Source of the DNA: an uncultured Sphingobacteriales bacterium
Lineage (GTDB): Bacteria > Bacteroidota > Bacteroidia > Chitinophagales > Chitinophagaceae
Assembly: GCA_937991535.1 (NCBI GenBank)
Contig: CALKHN010000102.1
Location: 1-64,000 of the forward strand
Length of the DNA: 64,000 nt
Direction of reading: 5' to 3'
The position numbers were made by a program, and so were the translations under genes. Below, one piece after another: positions 18,253 through 26,862 of the stretch (position 1 is the first letter of the stretch; each line of letters opens with the position of its first letter). The notes under the pieces are model-generated. The model was not told the DNA's origin. It did no database searches and saw only the letters and a program-made list of their open reading frames with translations.

Positions 18253-19443
18253 ATGAGTCAGAATCATGGCGTTGTTTATGTTAAACCCGGAGTAGTTGAA
18301 GTAAGAGAAATTGAGTTTCCTAAACTGGCTTTAGGCAACCGTAAATGTGAGCATGGGGTGATACTTAAAATTGTATCCACCAATATATGCGGAAGCGACC
18401 AGCACATGGTGCGCGGCCGTACTACAGCGCCAGCGGGGCTGATACTCGGGCATGAAATTACGGGCCTGGTGATTGAATCGGGCAGAGATGTTGAATTTAT
18501 TAAGGTAGGCGACCTCGTTTCCGTACCATTTAACATTGCCTGCGGAAGATGCCGCAACTGCAAGGCGGGGCAAACCGGCATTTGCTTAAACGTAAATCCC
18601 GGCCGCGCCGGCGCCGCTTATGGTTATGTGGATATGGGAGGCTGGGTAGGCGGACAGGCGGAATACGTGATGGTTCCCTATGCAGATTTCAACCTGCTTA
18701 AATTCCCGGATAGTGACCAGGCAATGGCAAAGATCAAAGACCTGACACTGCTCTCTGATATTTTCCCTACCGGCTTTCACGGCGCAGTAACTGCTGGGGT
18801 AGGCCCGGGGTCTATTGTTTATATCGCAGGCGCTGGCCCGGTTGGACTTGCCAGTGCAGCTTCCTGCCACCTGCTGGGAGCCGCATTGGTAATTGTGGGA
18901 GATATGATTGACGAACGCCTCGCTCAGGCCAGGAGCTTCGGCTGTGAAACGATTGACCTGAAAAAAGACGCAACGCTTGCAGAACAAATTGAACAGATCG
19001 TGGGTGTTCCCGAAGTGGATTCCGCGGTTGATTGCGTTGGCTTTGAGGCTAAGGGGCATGGGCACGACAGCAATACCGAACAACCGGCAACTGTTTTAAA
19101 TTCAATTATGGAAATAACCCGTGCCGGAGGTCAGTTAGGGATACCCGGATTGTATGTAACAGGCGATCCCGGAGCAGTAGATGAAGCGGCCAAAAAAGGA
19201 AGTTTAAGCATACGGATCGGGTTGGGATGGGCTAAATCCCATTCCTTACACACCGGGCAATGTCCGGTTATGAAATACCACAGGAAGCTGATGAATGCTA
19301 TTTTGTATGATAAGATAAAAATTGCAGATGCCGTAAATGTAGAAGTAATCACACTGGCAGAATCTGTAAAAGGGTACAAGGATTTTGATAAGGGCGCCGC
19401 CAAAAAATTTGTTATAGATCCTCATGGGCTAATTCCCAATTAA
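18253..19443 (+). CDS. fdhA: glutathione-independent formaldehyde dehydrogenase
   Basis: A 396-residue zinc MDR dehydrogenase of the Pseudomonas putida FdhA type, which keeps NAD tightly bound and oxidises or dismutates formaldehyde without glutathione. Catalytic zinc ligands are Cys46 (NICGSDQH) and His67 (GHEITG). Structural zinc ligands Cys97, Cys100, Cys103 and Cys111 sit at the same numbers as in the family prototype. The Rossmann motif is GAGPVGLASA (near 194). Length is close to the family standard. It is the last gene of the glcG-like/fdhA unit and is closed by a clear terminator. The formaldehyde source is not visible in the window. Confidence 0.93.
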   Translation: MSQNHGVVYVKPGVVEVREIEFPKLALGNRKCEHGVILKIVSTNICGSDQHMVRGRTTAPAGLILGHEITGLVIESGRDVEFIKVGDLVSVPFNIACGRCRNCKAGQTGICLNVNPGRAGAAYGYVDMGGWVGGQAEYVMVPYADFNLLKFPDSDQAMAKIKDLTLLSDIFPTGFHGAVTAGVGPGSIVYIAGAGPVGLASAASCHLLGAALVIVGDMIDERLAQARSFGCETIDLKKDATLAEQIEQIVGVPEVDSAVDCVGFEAKGHGHDSNTEQPATVLNSIMEITRAGGQLGIPGLYVTGDPGAVDEAAKKGSLSIRIGLGWAKSHSLHTGQCPVMKYHRKLMNAILYDKIKIADAVNVEVITLAESVKGYKDFDKGAAKKFVIDPHGLIPN

Positions 19444-19463
19444 CAACACGGATCAGGTTATTC

Positions 19464-19500
19464 AATAGCAACTCCCCTGGTGGATGGAGTTGCTATTTTT
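19464..19500 (+). terminator. intrinsic terminator after fdhA
   Basis: A perfect 12-base stem, AATAGCAACTCC (19464-19475) with GGAGTTGCTATT (19486-19497), has a 10-base loop and is followed by a T run. It lies about 20 bases past the fdhA stop codon. Confidence 0.9.
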
Positions 19501-20048
19501 ATCAAAAAATATACACCGTGCGGGTTGTTGCCAATAATGAGCCCTTTCATCACGCCGGCAGAAAAGAGGCGTTTATTAAAATCCCGCCTGGAAAAGCGGG
19601 ATAAACTCAAAAACTGCTAATAAACAAAGCTGCTTCTGTTGTTCAGGGTATTTTATTTTTTCATGCTGTGCATCCGGCATTAACATCTCAACCGCCCCAT
19701 CTCCTTTCTTTTCCATACTCTTTGTTTGTCGTTACATACGCGCATTCAAAAAGATTGTGGCTCCAATAGCCAAAATCAAGAGAAACCCAAACTTCATTTC
19801 TTTTGATTAAGGCAGCAATATCATAAATCAATGTTACCTGCATATGAATATTGTATTTCCATTTTATTATCCTCCGCTCACGCATTCCTGTTCATTTTTA
19901 CAGTGTTTCTGTTTTATCTTTTATTGATTGCAGCAACAAACAAGGATGATGGAAAGTTAATATTCCCTTCATTTGTACTTTATCCTGGTTTTCTTATTTT
20001 GACTACTTCTATCCGATTAAAAAAATGTAAACCAATAAAACAATTCCT
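19501..20048. other. 548-base stretch without a supported gene
   Basis: Two short open frames cross this region (minus 19688-19885, plus 19831-20082), but neither has a family motif or credible start. One small hairpin (ATCCCGC with GCGGGAT near 19588-19610) has no T run. I see nothing else. Confidence 0.5.
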
Positions 20049-20276
20049 ATGGCTTTATCTGTACAACCATCACCAACAATGAATGCTGAATTCATTCCTG
20101 CACCTGTTGGCTTTGAATCCATCATTGAACTGCTTATGCGCTTTCATTTAATTGACTCCGCTAACCCGGCGGGAAATGCAATTGTAACTGCAAACGAATT
20201 ACCTGCCGGCAGCCACGAGGAAATATTTACATGGGATTATGATTCACTCCTATTTGATGACCTCAGGTTGAAATAA
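20049..20276 (+). CDS. small hypothetical protein
   Basis: A 75-residue acidic protein (MALSVQPSPTMNAEFIPAP opening) that I do not recognise. It has no membrane segment and ends in DYDSLLFDDLRLK. The Pro-rich start and the predicted helix FESIIELLMRFHL are plausible for a real small protein, and codon use is ordinary. A 52-residue membrane protein follows after 55 bases, so the two may be expressed together. An internal Met at codon 11 is an alternative start. No homology can be judged here. Confidence 0.45.
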   Translation: MALSVQPSPTMNAEFIPAPVGFESIIELLMRFHLIDSANPAGNAIVTANELPAGSHEEIFTWDYDSLLFDDLRLK

Positions 20277-20331
20277 TGGCATTATTTGAGTGAAGAAATA
20301 ATTCCTGGGATTGCCTGAAACAGAATACGTT

Positions 20332-20490
20332 ATGCTCACTATTGTCATTGTACTCACCGGAGCGATTGCACTGATTGTATTTTTGATCAAAAAAAACAAC
20401 AAAGACCGGAAAAAATATTTACCTCCGCAATCAACAGACAAAACAAAAGAAACTAAAACAGAAAAGCGAAGAAGGCGGAATAAATTATAG
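20332..20490 (+). CDS. 52-residue single-pass membrane protein
   Basis: A short frame encodes one N-terminal TM helix (MLTIVIVLTGAIALIVFLI) followed directly by a strongly charged tail rich in Lys, Asp, Thr and Arg that ends in KRRRRNKL. The positive-inside rule predicts a cytoplasmic tail. Small proteins of this shape are common in Bacteroidota and are usually missed by length cut-offs. The function is unknown. The RND outer-membrane gene is convergent 95 bases downstream. Confidence 0.6.
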   Translation: MLTIVIVLTGAIALIVFLIKKNNKDRKKYLPPQSTDKTKETKTEKRRRRNKL

Positions 20491-20585
20491 CGCTGCTCAT
20501 GTTTTATGAAATATGGCGCGCCAATATTATCCAGTTATTACCAATAAAGCTGCCCCGGCTTTTTCTATAACACCGGAAACGCCGC

Positions 20586-21977
20586 CTATCGCCATCCGCC
20601 GCCCAGTGAACGATAAAGATTTACTATAGCCTGCAATTGTTGCAAACGATCGTTTACGGCCCCCAGTTCAGCCTGCAGCAGGCTTTGACGCGCCGTTATA
20701 ATTTCCGTATAATTCGCAAACCCGTTTTCCAGAAGTTCCTGCGAATAGTCAACCGAATTGCGCAGCGCCATCATTTGTCGGGACCGGATATCCATTTTTT
20801 TTGATGCTGTTTCGTACAACGACAGGGCATCCGATACTTCCCGTCCCGCGTTGAGCAAAGTATTCCGGAAGCCAAATAAAGCCTCCTGTTGCTGAGCCTT
20901 AGCCACTTCAAGCCGGGTTTTATTGACCCGCCTGTTGAAAATGGGCTGGGTTAGTCCGGCGCCGATACTGGCCGCAAACGAAGCCGGATCAAATAAATCG
21001 CTCAATGACAGCGCTGAAAGTCCTGCTGAGCCGGTGATGGATAAAGAAGGATAAAAATAAGTACGTGCTACATTGGTTAATTCAAAGTAGTATCTGAAGT
21101 TGAGTTCCGCTTCCCGCACATCGGGCCTGTTGGCCAGCAGTTGTGCAGGCACGCCTGTTTTCAAAAGGGAAGCTGCCTGCTGGTTTTCCAAATGGCTGCG
21201 GTTAACGGCTGAAGGTGCTGATCCCAGCAGGATGCTTAAAGCATTCTCAGTTTCTTTTATGCTTTGCATCAGGTCGGGCAGTGTTACTTCTGCGGCATAA
21301 CGCTGCGCTTCGCTTTGCACAACAGCAGCCTCGGTTACTCTCGCTGACTGTTTTAACAAACGCATGGTTTGAACGATTGTATCCCAGTTGCTTACAGTTT
21401 GCTGCGTTATGGCCAATTGCTGATCAAGTGCCATCAATAAATAGTAATAGGTGGCTATATCCGCTACCAAACGCGTTTGTACGGCCCTGGCTGCCGCCTC
21501 TGTTTGCAGAAGACTGGCCAGGCTTGCCTTTTTACTGCTCTTCAACTTACCCCATATATCGGCTTCCCAGGCCGAAGACACACCCAGTTCATATTGTGTT
21601 GCACTGTTTCGGATTCCGAAGCCCTGGGCGTCTGATAATCTGGATGCTGAAAAACCTGCATTGGCATCAAAGGAAGGTAAAAAAGCGGCTTTGCTTTGGC
21701 TGTAGTATGCCTGCGCCTGCTGTATACGGGCATAAGCAATTTGCAGACCGGGATTATTTTCAATGCCATCAGAAACAAGTCTTTGTAATGCAGTATCGGT
21801 AAAGAGCTCCCTCCATTGCAAAGTGGCTATAGTGGTGGTATCATCCGTATGTTGTTCCCTGTACAGGTTAGCGGTTTGCAGGTCAGGTGTTTCATAAGGC
21901 TGTACTACCCTGCAGGCCGCCAATGCCAGCGTGGTTGTAACTGTAAAAAATATATATTTAAAAATCTTTGCGGTCAT
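20586..21977 (-). CDS. RND efflux outer-membrane lipoprotein (OprM/NodT family)
   Basis: A 463-residue outer-membrane channel of tripartite drug efflux. The N-terminus has a lipobox (LALAAC, Cys about 22), as in OprM. Two OEP repeats follow with the long coiled helices typical of TolC-like tunnels: IENNPGLQIAYARIQQAQA near 80 and LLANRPDVREAELNF near 285, the latter a strong family signature. It is the last gene of a three-gene operon, 30 bases after the pump gene. Length is normal for the family. Confidence 0.95.
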   Translation of the reverse strand: MTAKIFKYIFFTVTTTLALAACRVVQPYETPDLQTANLYREQHTDDTTTIATLQWRELFTDTALQRLVSDGIENNPGLQIAYARIQQAQAYYSQSKAAFLPSFDANAGFSASRLSDAQGFGIRNSATQYELGVSSAWEADIWGKLKSSKKASLASLLQTEAAARAVQTRLVADIATYYYLLMALDQQLAITQQTVSNWDTIVQTMRLLKQSARVTEAAVVQSEAQRYAAEVTLPDLMQSIKETENALSILLGSAPSAVNRSHLENQQAASLLKTGVPAQLLANRPDVREAELNFRYYFELTNVARTYFYPSLSITGSAGLSALSLSDLFDPASFAASIGAGLTQPIFNRRVNKTRLEVAKAQQQEALFGFRNTLLNAGREVSDALSLYETASKKMDIRSRQMMALRNSVDYSQELLENGFANYTEIITARQSLLQAELGAVNDRLQQLQAIVNLYRSLGGGWR

Positions 21978-22007
21978 ATGCTCTCTTTTAAAAAACCTGA
22001 AAATATT

Positions 22008-25000
22008 TTATGCACCATGCGTAACCTCAGGCCGAGGTGAGGAAACTGGTTTTGGCGGTCCACTTATTTTCTCCTGCAGCATCTGAAATACAACAAACAA
22101 TACGGGAATAACGAATACACCCAGTACCGTTCCTATCAGCATACCTCCTACCGCACCTGTGCCTATGGAACGGTTGCCGGTTGCGCCCGCGCCTGTTGCC
22201 ATCATTAACGGAAGCAATCCAAAAATAAAAGCAAAGGAGGTCATCAGTATCGGCCGCAGGCGGGCTTCAGCGCCCTGTACAGCCGCTTGTATCAATGGCA
22301 TTCCCTGCCTTCGTCTGTCTAATGCAAACTCTACAATGAGGATCGCATTTTTTGCCAGCAGTCCTACCAGCATAATCAATGTGATCTGGAGGTAAATATT
22401 ATTGCTGATACCAAAGAGGTTCGCAAACAGGAAAGCGCCTGCAAGACCTATGGGCAGCGACAATAAAATAGAAAAAGGTAAAATATAACTTCCATACTGG
22501 GCGCTGAGCAGGAGGTAAACAAATAAGATCACCAGCGTAAAAATAAATACCGTTTGCCCGCCTGCTGATAGTTCTTCCCTCGTCATTCCCGAATACTCAT
22601 AGCCGTAACCCGCAGGTAATATTTGCGCGGCCGTTTCTTCTATCGCCCCTATGGCATCACCTGAACTGTAGCCTGCATTGGGCGAGCCGGTAACGCTCAT
22701 GGAAGTAAAAAGATTGAAACGGGATATGGATTGCGGCCCATATACTTTTTCCAATGTAATAAAACCGGTGATAGGCGCCATAACGCCTTTATTGTTTCTC
22801 ACATAAATATTATTCAGGCTTTCGGGGTTAGCCCTGAATTCCGGTTCAGCCTGGTACATTACCCTGAATTGTTTACCAAACTGGTTAAAATTGGAAGCAT
22901 ATACGCCTCCATAATAACCCTGCAATGTATTGAGAATATCATTGGTTGACAACCCGGCTTCTTTTGCCTTAGCCACATTCACATCTACCTGGTATTGCGG
23001 GAAATTAGGATTGAAAGACGTGGTAGCGTATTGAATTTCGGGCCTTTGATTCAACGCTGTCAGGAAATCGGTACTCACTTTATAGAAGCTGGCGATATCT
23101 TTACCCGTACGGTCCTGGAGCTCAAAAGAAAAACCGCCGGAAATGCCAAAGCCCTGCAGTGTAGGCGGTGCAAAAAACACTACCCTTGCATCACGGATAT
23201 TGCTTGTTTTGGCAAACATTTGCCCTATGAGTGATTGCACATCCTGCCCTTTTCCCCCGCGTTCTGCCCAGGGTTTCAACCGCATGATCACCATACCATA
23301 GTTGCTTCCGGCCCCGCTGATCATACCCCTGCCGTTGATCTTCAAGATATTTTCAATTTCGGGTATGGTTTTCGCCAATCGCTCCACTTCATCTGTTATA
23401 ACTGCCGTTCTTTCGGTGGATGCAGAGGGCGATAAAGCAATATCTGCCATAATAGAACCCATATCTTCATTAGGAACAAAAGCGGTGGGCGTGGTTTGCA
23501 GGAGTATATAAAACAGACCCGAAAAAGCAGCTATCCCCAACCATGCAATCCATTTTTTTTTGATCAGAAAGGAAACTGCTTTTTCATACTTACTTTTTGT
23601 AGCATCGAAACCCGCATTAAAAGCGGTGTAAAAACGCTGTAAAATATTTTTCTTATGCCCGTCTTCTTTATGCGGCTTGAGGAATATGGCACACAATGCA
23701 GGACTTAATGTTAACGCATTAACGGCAGAAAGGATAATGGCGATAGCCAGCGTTAAACCAAACTGTTTATAAAAAACCCCTGCAGATCCGGTAATGAAAC
23801 TTACGGGCACAAATACGGCCGCCATTACAAGGGTTATGGAAATAATGGCTCCTGTAATTTCACCCATCGCGTCTTTGGAAGCTGCCAGGGCCGAGGTGTA
23901 GCCCTGGTCGAGCTTGGCATGCACTGCCTCCACCACCACAATAGCATCATCCACTACAATGCCTATGGCCAATACAAGGGCAAACAAGGTAAGCAGGTTG
24001 ATGGTAAATCCAAAAAGGCCCAGGAAGAAAAACGTACCTACAATAGCAACCGGCACAGCAATAGCAGGAATAAGCGTTGACCTGAAATCCTGGAGAAAAA
24101 GAAATACAACAATAAACACTAAAATAAAGGCCTCAATAAGTGTGGTGATCACTTTATTGATGGATGCATCCAGGAAATCGTTGGCATTTACCAGGTAAAC
24201 GTATTTAATGCCCTGGGGGAAAGACGCCGCAGCGTCATCTAATACTTTTAAGCTGCCTTCTATAACGTCCTTCGCATTAGATCCCGCGGTTTGACTGATA
24301 GCCACACCTACAGAAGGAAAACCATTGGTGGTAGAGATGCTGGCGTAGCTCATGGCGCCGAGTTCAATCCTTGCCACATCTTTAAGCCTGAGTATTTGCC
24401 CGCCGCCTGCCGACCGGATGATCATATCACCAAACTCCTCCGCGTTCTTCAAACGTCCTTTGTATTTAATAATATACTGGAAAGACTGATCACCCTGTTC
24501 GCCGAACTGCCCGGGCGCAGCTTCGATGTTTTGTTCTGCCAGTATTGCGCTTATATCGGAGGGCACCAGTCCATAACTGGCCATTATATCCGGCTTTAGC
24601 CAAATGCGCATGGAATAATCCATACGTCCGAATGCGCTGGCATCACCCACGCCGGGCACCCTTTTGATCATGGGCACCAGGTTGATCTCTGCGTAATTCT
24701 GCAAAAAGGTTTGATCATAGGCCGGATTTTCGCTGTACAACGAAAAAATTACGAGGTTGCTGCTTTGGGTTTTGCGGGTTATAACGCCGGAGCGCGTTAC
24801 CTCCTGCGGCAAAAGCGGTGTAGCCAGCGCAACGCGGTTTTGAACATTTACCGAAGCCAGGTCGGGATCAATACCCAATTTAAAATTAACGGTGATCCTT
24901 GCTGTTCCGTCATTTCCGGCTGAAGAGGTCATATAGGTCATTCCCTCCACACCATTGATCTGTTCCTCCAGCGGAACAACCACACTATTGAGCACCACAT

Positions 25001-25163
25001 CCGCATTGGCGCCCTGGTACGAAGTAGAAACCACAACTGTTGGCGGTGCAATTTCAGGATATTGCGAAACAGGTAATGTGCTCAAACCAAGAAGCCCGAG
25101 TATAACAATGAGTATTGAAATAACGGTTGACAGTACAGGCTGTTCTATAAATCGGTTAAACAT
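22008..25163 (-). CDS. RND multidrug efflux pump, HAE1 (AcrB/MexB-like)
   Basis: A 1051-residue proton-driven inner-membrane pump. The N-terminus MFNRFIEQPVLSTVISILIVI is the standard TM1 entry. TM4 carries the proton-relay pair in GIVVDDAIVVVEAVH (about 403-417). TM10 carries the matching Lys in GLLAKNAILIVEFA (about 945). The periplasmic porter and docking loops are of full length. The family signature for the HAE1 branch (drug and hydrophobic substrates rather than metals) fits the DD motif. It lies in an operon with the adaptor upstream (36-base gap) and the outer-membrane channel downstream. Confidence 0.96.
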   Translation of the reverse strand: MFNRFIEQPVLSTVISILIVILGLLGLSTLPVSQYPEIAPPTVVVSTSYQGANADVVLNSVVVPLEEQINGVEGMTYMTSSAGNDGTARITVNFKLGIDPDLASVNVQNRVALATPLLPQEVTRSGVITRKTQSSNLVIFSLYSENPAYDQTFLQNYAEINLVPMIKRVPGVGDASAFGRMDYSMRIWLKPDIMASYGLVPSDISAILAEQNIEAAPGQFGEQGDQSFQYIIKYKGRLKNAEEFGDMIIRSAGGGQILRLKDVARIELGAMSYASISTTNGFPSVGVAISQTAGSNAKDVIEGSLKVLDDAAASFPQGIKYVYLVNANDFLDASINKVITTLIEAFILVFIVVFLFLQDFRSTLIPAIAVPVAIVGTFFFLGLFGFTINLLTLFALVLAIGIVVDDAIVVVEAVHAKLDQGYTSALAASKDAMGEITGAIISITLVMAAVFVPVSFITGSAGVFYKQFGLTLAIAIILSAVNALTLSPALCAIFLKPHKEDGHKKNILQRFYTAFNAGFDATKSKYEKAVSFLIKKKWIAWLGIAAFSGLFYILLQTTPTAFVPNEDMGSIMADIALSPSASTERTAVITDEVERLAKTIPEIENILKINGRGMISGAGSNYGMVIMRLKPWAERGGKGQDVQSLIGQMFAKTSNIRDARVVFFAPPTLQGFGISGGFSFELQDRTGKDIASFYKVSTDFLTALNQRPEIQYATTSFNPNFPQYQVDVNVAKAKEAGLSTNDILNTLQGYYGGVYASNFNQFGKQFRVMYQAEPEFRANPESLNNIYVRNNKGVMAPITGFITLEKVYGPQSISRFNLFTSMSVTGSPNAGYSSGDAIGAIEETAAQILPAGYGYEYSGMTREELSAGGQTVFIFTLVILFVYLLLSAQYGSYILPFSILLSLPIGLAGAFLFANLFGISNNIYLQITLIMLVGLLAKNAILIVEFALDRRRQGMPLIQAAVQGAEARLRPILMTSFAFIFGLLPLMMATGAGATGNRSIGTGAVGGMLIGTVLGVFVIPVLFVVFQMLQEKISGPPKPVSSPRPEVTHGA

Positions 25164-25199
25164 AATTTTCTTTTCAAATTTTAAAAGCCATTCCCCTTA

Positions 25200-26375
25200 C
25201 TACTTTCCACCTACCTCATTCCTGCTAAAAACACTGTCGGCATTCATTTCCCTGGCAATTACCCGGGCGCCTTCCCGCAGGGTAGCCACCCCCTCCAATA
25301 TAATTTTATCGCCGGCCTTTAGTCCTTCTTCCACCACAAAAAACTGTCCACCTGTATTTTGCCTGATCCTTATTTCTGCACTCTTTACTGTTCCGGCGCT
25401 ATCAATCAGATACACGAATTTCTTTCCCTGTATTTCGTATGTTGATTTCTGAGGCACCAGGATGGCGGCATCCAGCTTTGCAGGAATTCTTACCATGCCA
25501 CTGCTTCCGCTGCGCACTATATTGCCAGGGTTGGGAAAGGTTGCTCTTACCCTCACCGATCCTGTTTCGGTATTGATAAGTCCGCTGGCTGTTTCAATAT
25601 GGCCTTTTTCGGGAAAAACCATACCGGTTGCCAAAACAAGTGTAACGGGTGGAATAGCCTTTAATCTTTCTGCGGCAGTAGCCCCTTTAATGGTTGTGGC
25701 AAATTCAAGCGCCTGTTTTTCATTAATGGAAAAATAAGCGTAAATATTACCAATATTAGAAACCGTTGTAAGCGGCAATGCTGTATTGCTGCTTACCAGG
25801 CTGCCAATTTTGTAGGGCAGGTTGCCAATTACTCCATTTACCGGGCTGGTAACAGCAGTATAGCCAAGATTGGTTCTCGCATTCGCCAATGAAGCCTGGG
25901 CCTGGGCAAGCGCCGCCTGCCTCGACTGCAGCGTAAATTCGGCCGATTCTAATTCATATTCGCTGATAATATTTTTTTCAACCAACGGCTTTACCTTATT
26001 CACTTCCATTTCGGCAGCATTAACATTGGCCTCCGCGATCTTAATATTTGCCTCCGCCGTACGTACTTCCTGTTCATACTGCGGTGCAAATATTTTAAAA
26101 AGCGCCTGTCCTCTCTTAACAGACGCGCCTTCATCAACATAAATTTTATCTATGTAACCATCAATCTTAGGACGTATTTCAATATTTTGCTGTCCTTCAA
26201 TAGTAGCGGGATAATCACTGCTTAAAGCAGTTGCTCTCGGCTCAATTGTAATTACGGGGTAATCTTTTACAGCATCCGCCGCGCTGGCGGCCGTTTTATT
26301 TTCTCCTCCGCATGAAAACAACCCTGCCAGTAAAAGGCAACTAAAAACCGGTGCAACACAAAATTTTGTACTCAT
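25200..26375 (-). CDS. RND efflux periplasmic adaptor lipoprotein
   Basis: A 391-residue membrane-fusion protein. I place the start at ATG 26373-26375 (MSTKFCVAPVF), which gives a proper lipoprotein signal with Cys in LAGLFSC; the longer frame adds 11 unlike residues. The order is beta-barrel strand (DYPVITIEP), lipoyl half-motif (RPKIDGYIDKIYVDEGASV), alpha-helical hairpin rich in Ala/Glu (about 85-165), second lipoyl half (VTSPVNGVIGNLPYKIGSLV), and membrane-proximal domain. It is the first gene of the efflux operon and should link pump and channel. No regulator adjoins the operon. Confidence 0.95.
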   Translation of the reverse strand: MSTKFCVAPVFSCLLLAGLFSCGGENKTAASAADAVKDYPVITIEPRATALSSDYPATIEGQQNIEIRPKIDGYIDKIYVDEGASVKRGQALFKIFAPQYEQEVRTAEANIKIAEANVNAAEMEVNKVKPLVEKNIISEYELESAEFTLQSRQAALAQAQASLANARTNLGYTAVTSPVNGVIGNLPYKIGSLVSSNTALPLTTVSNIGNIYAYFSINEKQALEFATTIKGATAAERLKAIPPVTLVLATGMVFPEKGHIETASGLINTETGSVRVRATFPNPGNIVRSGSSGMVRIPAKLDAAILVPQKSTYEIQGKKFVYLIDSAGTVKSAEIRIRQNTGGQFFVVEEGLKAGDKIILEGVATLREGARVIAREMNADSVFSRNEVGGK

Positions 26376-26464
26376 AATAATATTTGTGCAAATGATTGAT
26401 GTCTTCAATAAAAAAGTATTTTTTACTTACAGGATAATCCATGTTGCTCTTTTTTTCGGGATGG

Positions 26465-26818
26465 TTAAGGCAAGGTTATAAAAACAGATCTGCGCCTGAT
26501 GGGTGTAAGATTTTTTGTTTTATGCCCCTTCCCTTCTGTATCTTCCACCAAAAGTATTTCGCCCGGTTTAAACTGTCTTTTGTCACCCAGTGACGTTTCT
26601 ATTTCGATTTCGCCATCTAATAAAATAATATACTGCCGTTGCGGCGCCGTATGAAAATCATAATCGTAAGAAGGCAGCACCTCTCTGAAAATAATATTTT
26701 TTGCTGGCAGCGCTTCAGAGAGAAAGCCAATATCCCCCGATTCGTTTAACGGAACCGAAATGTTTTCAAAATGACTGTCGCCATTTTTATCGCTGTATAT
26801 TCTTGTTATGGTAAACAT
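26465..26818 (-). CDS. small cupin-like protein
   Basis: A 117-residue cupin-fold protein with FHTAPQRQYIILLDGEIEIET (central part near residues 55-75) and FKPGEILLVEDTEGKGH near 82-98. This pattern matches a small family annotated as cupin-domain or hypothetical. One His and the trailing GKGH could form a minimal metal site. The function is unknown. It lies upstream of the efflux operon (89-base gap) and downstream of the protease gene, in the same direction as both. Confidence 0.75.
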   Translation of the reverse strand: MFTITRIYSDKNGDSHFENISVPLNESGDIGFLSEALPAKNIIFREVLPSYDYDFHTAPQRQYIILLDGEIEIETSLGDKRQFKPGEILLVEDTEGKGHKTKNLTPIRRRSVFITLP

Positions 26819-26862
26819 GCTTTAGAATTCAATCAGTGATCATTTTTTCATCAGCCCCTTCA

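Noticed and set aside
19688..20082. Two short frames in the gap after fdhA
   Set aside because: No motif, odd composition and no neighbouring partner; kept only as a gap description.
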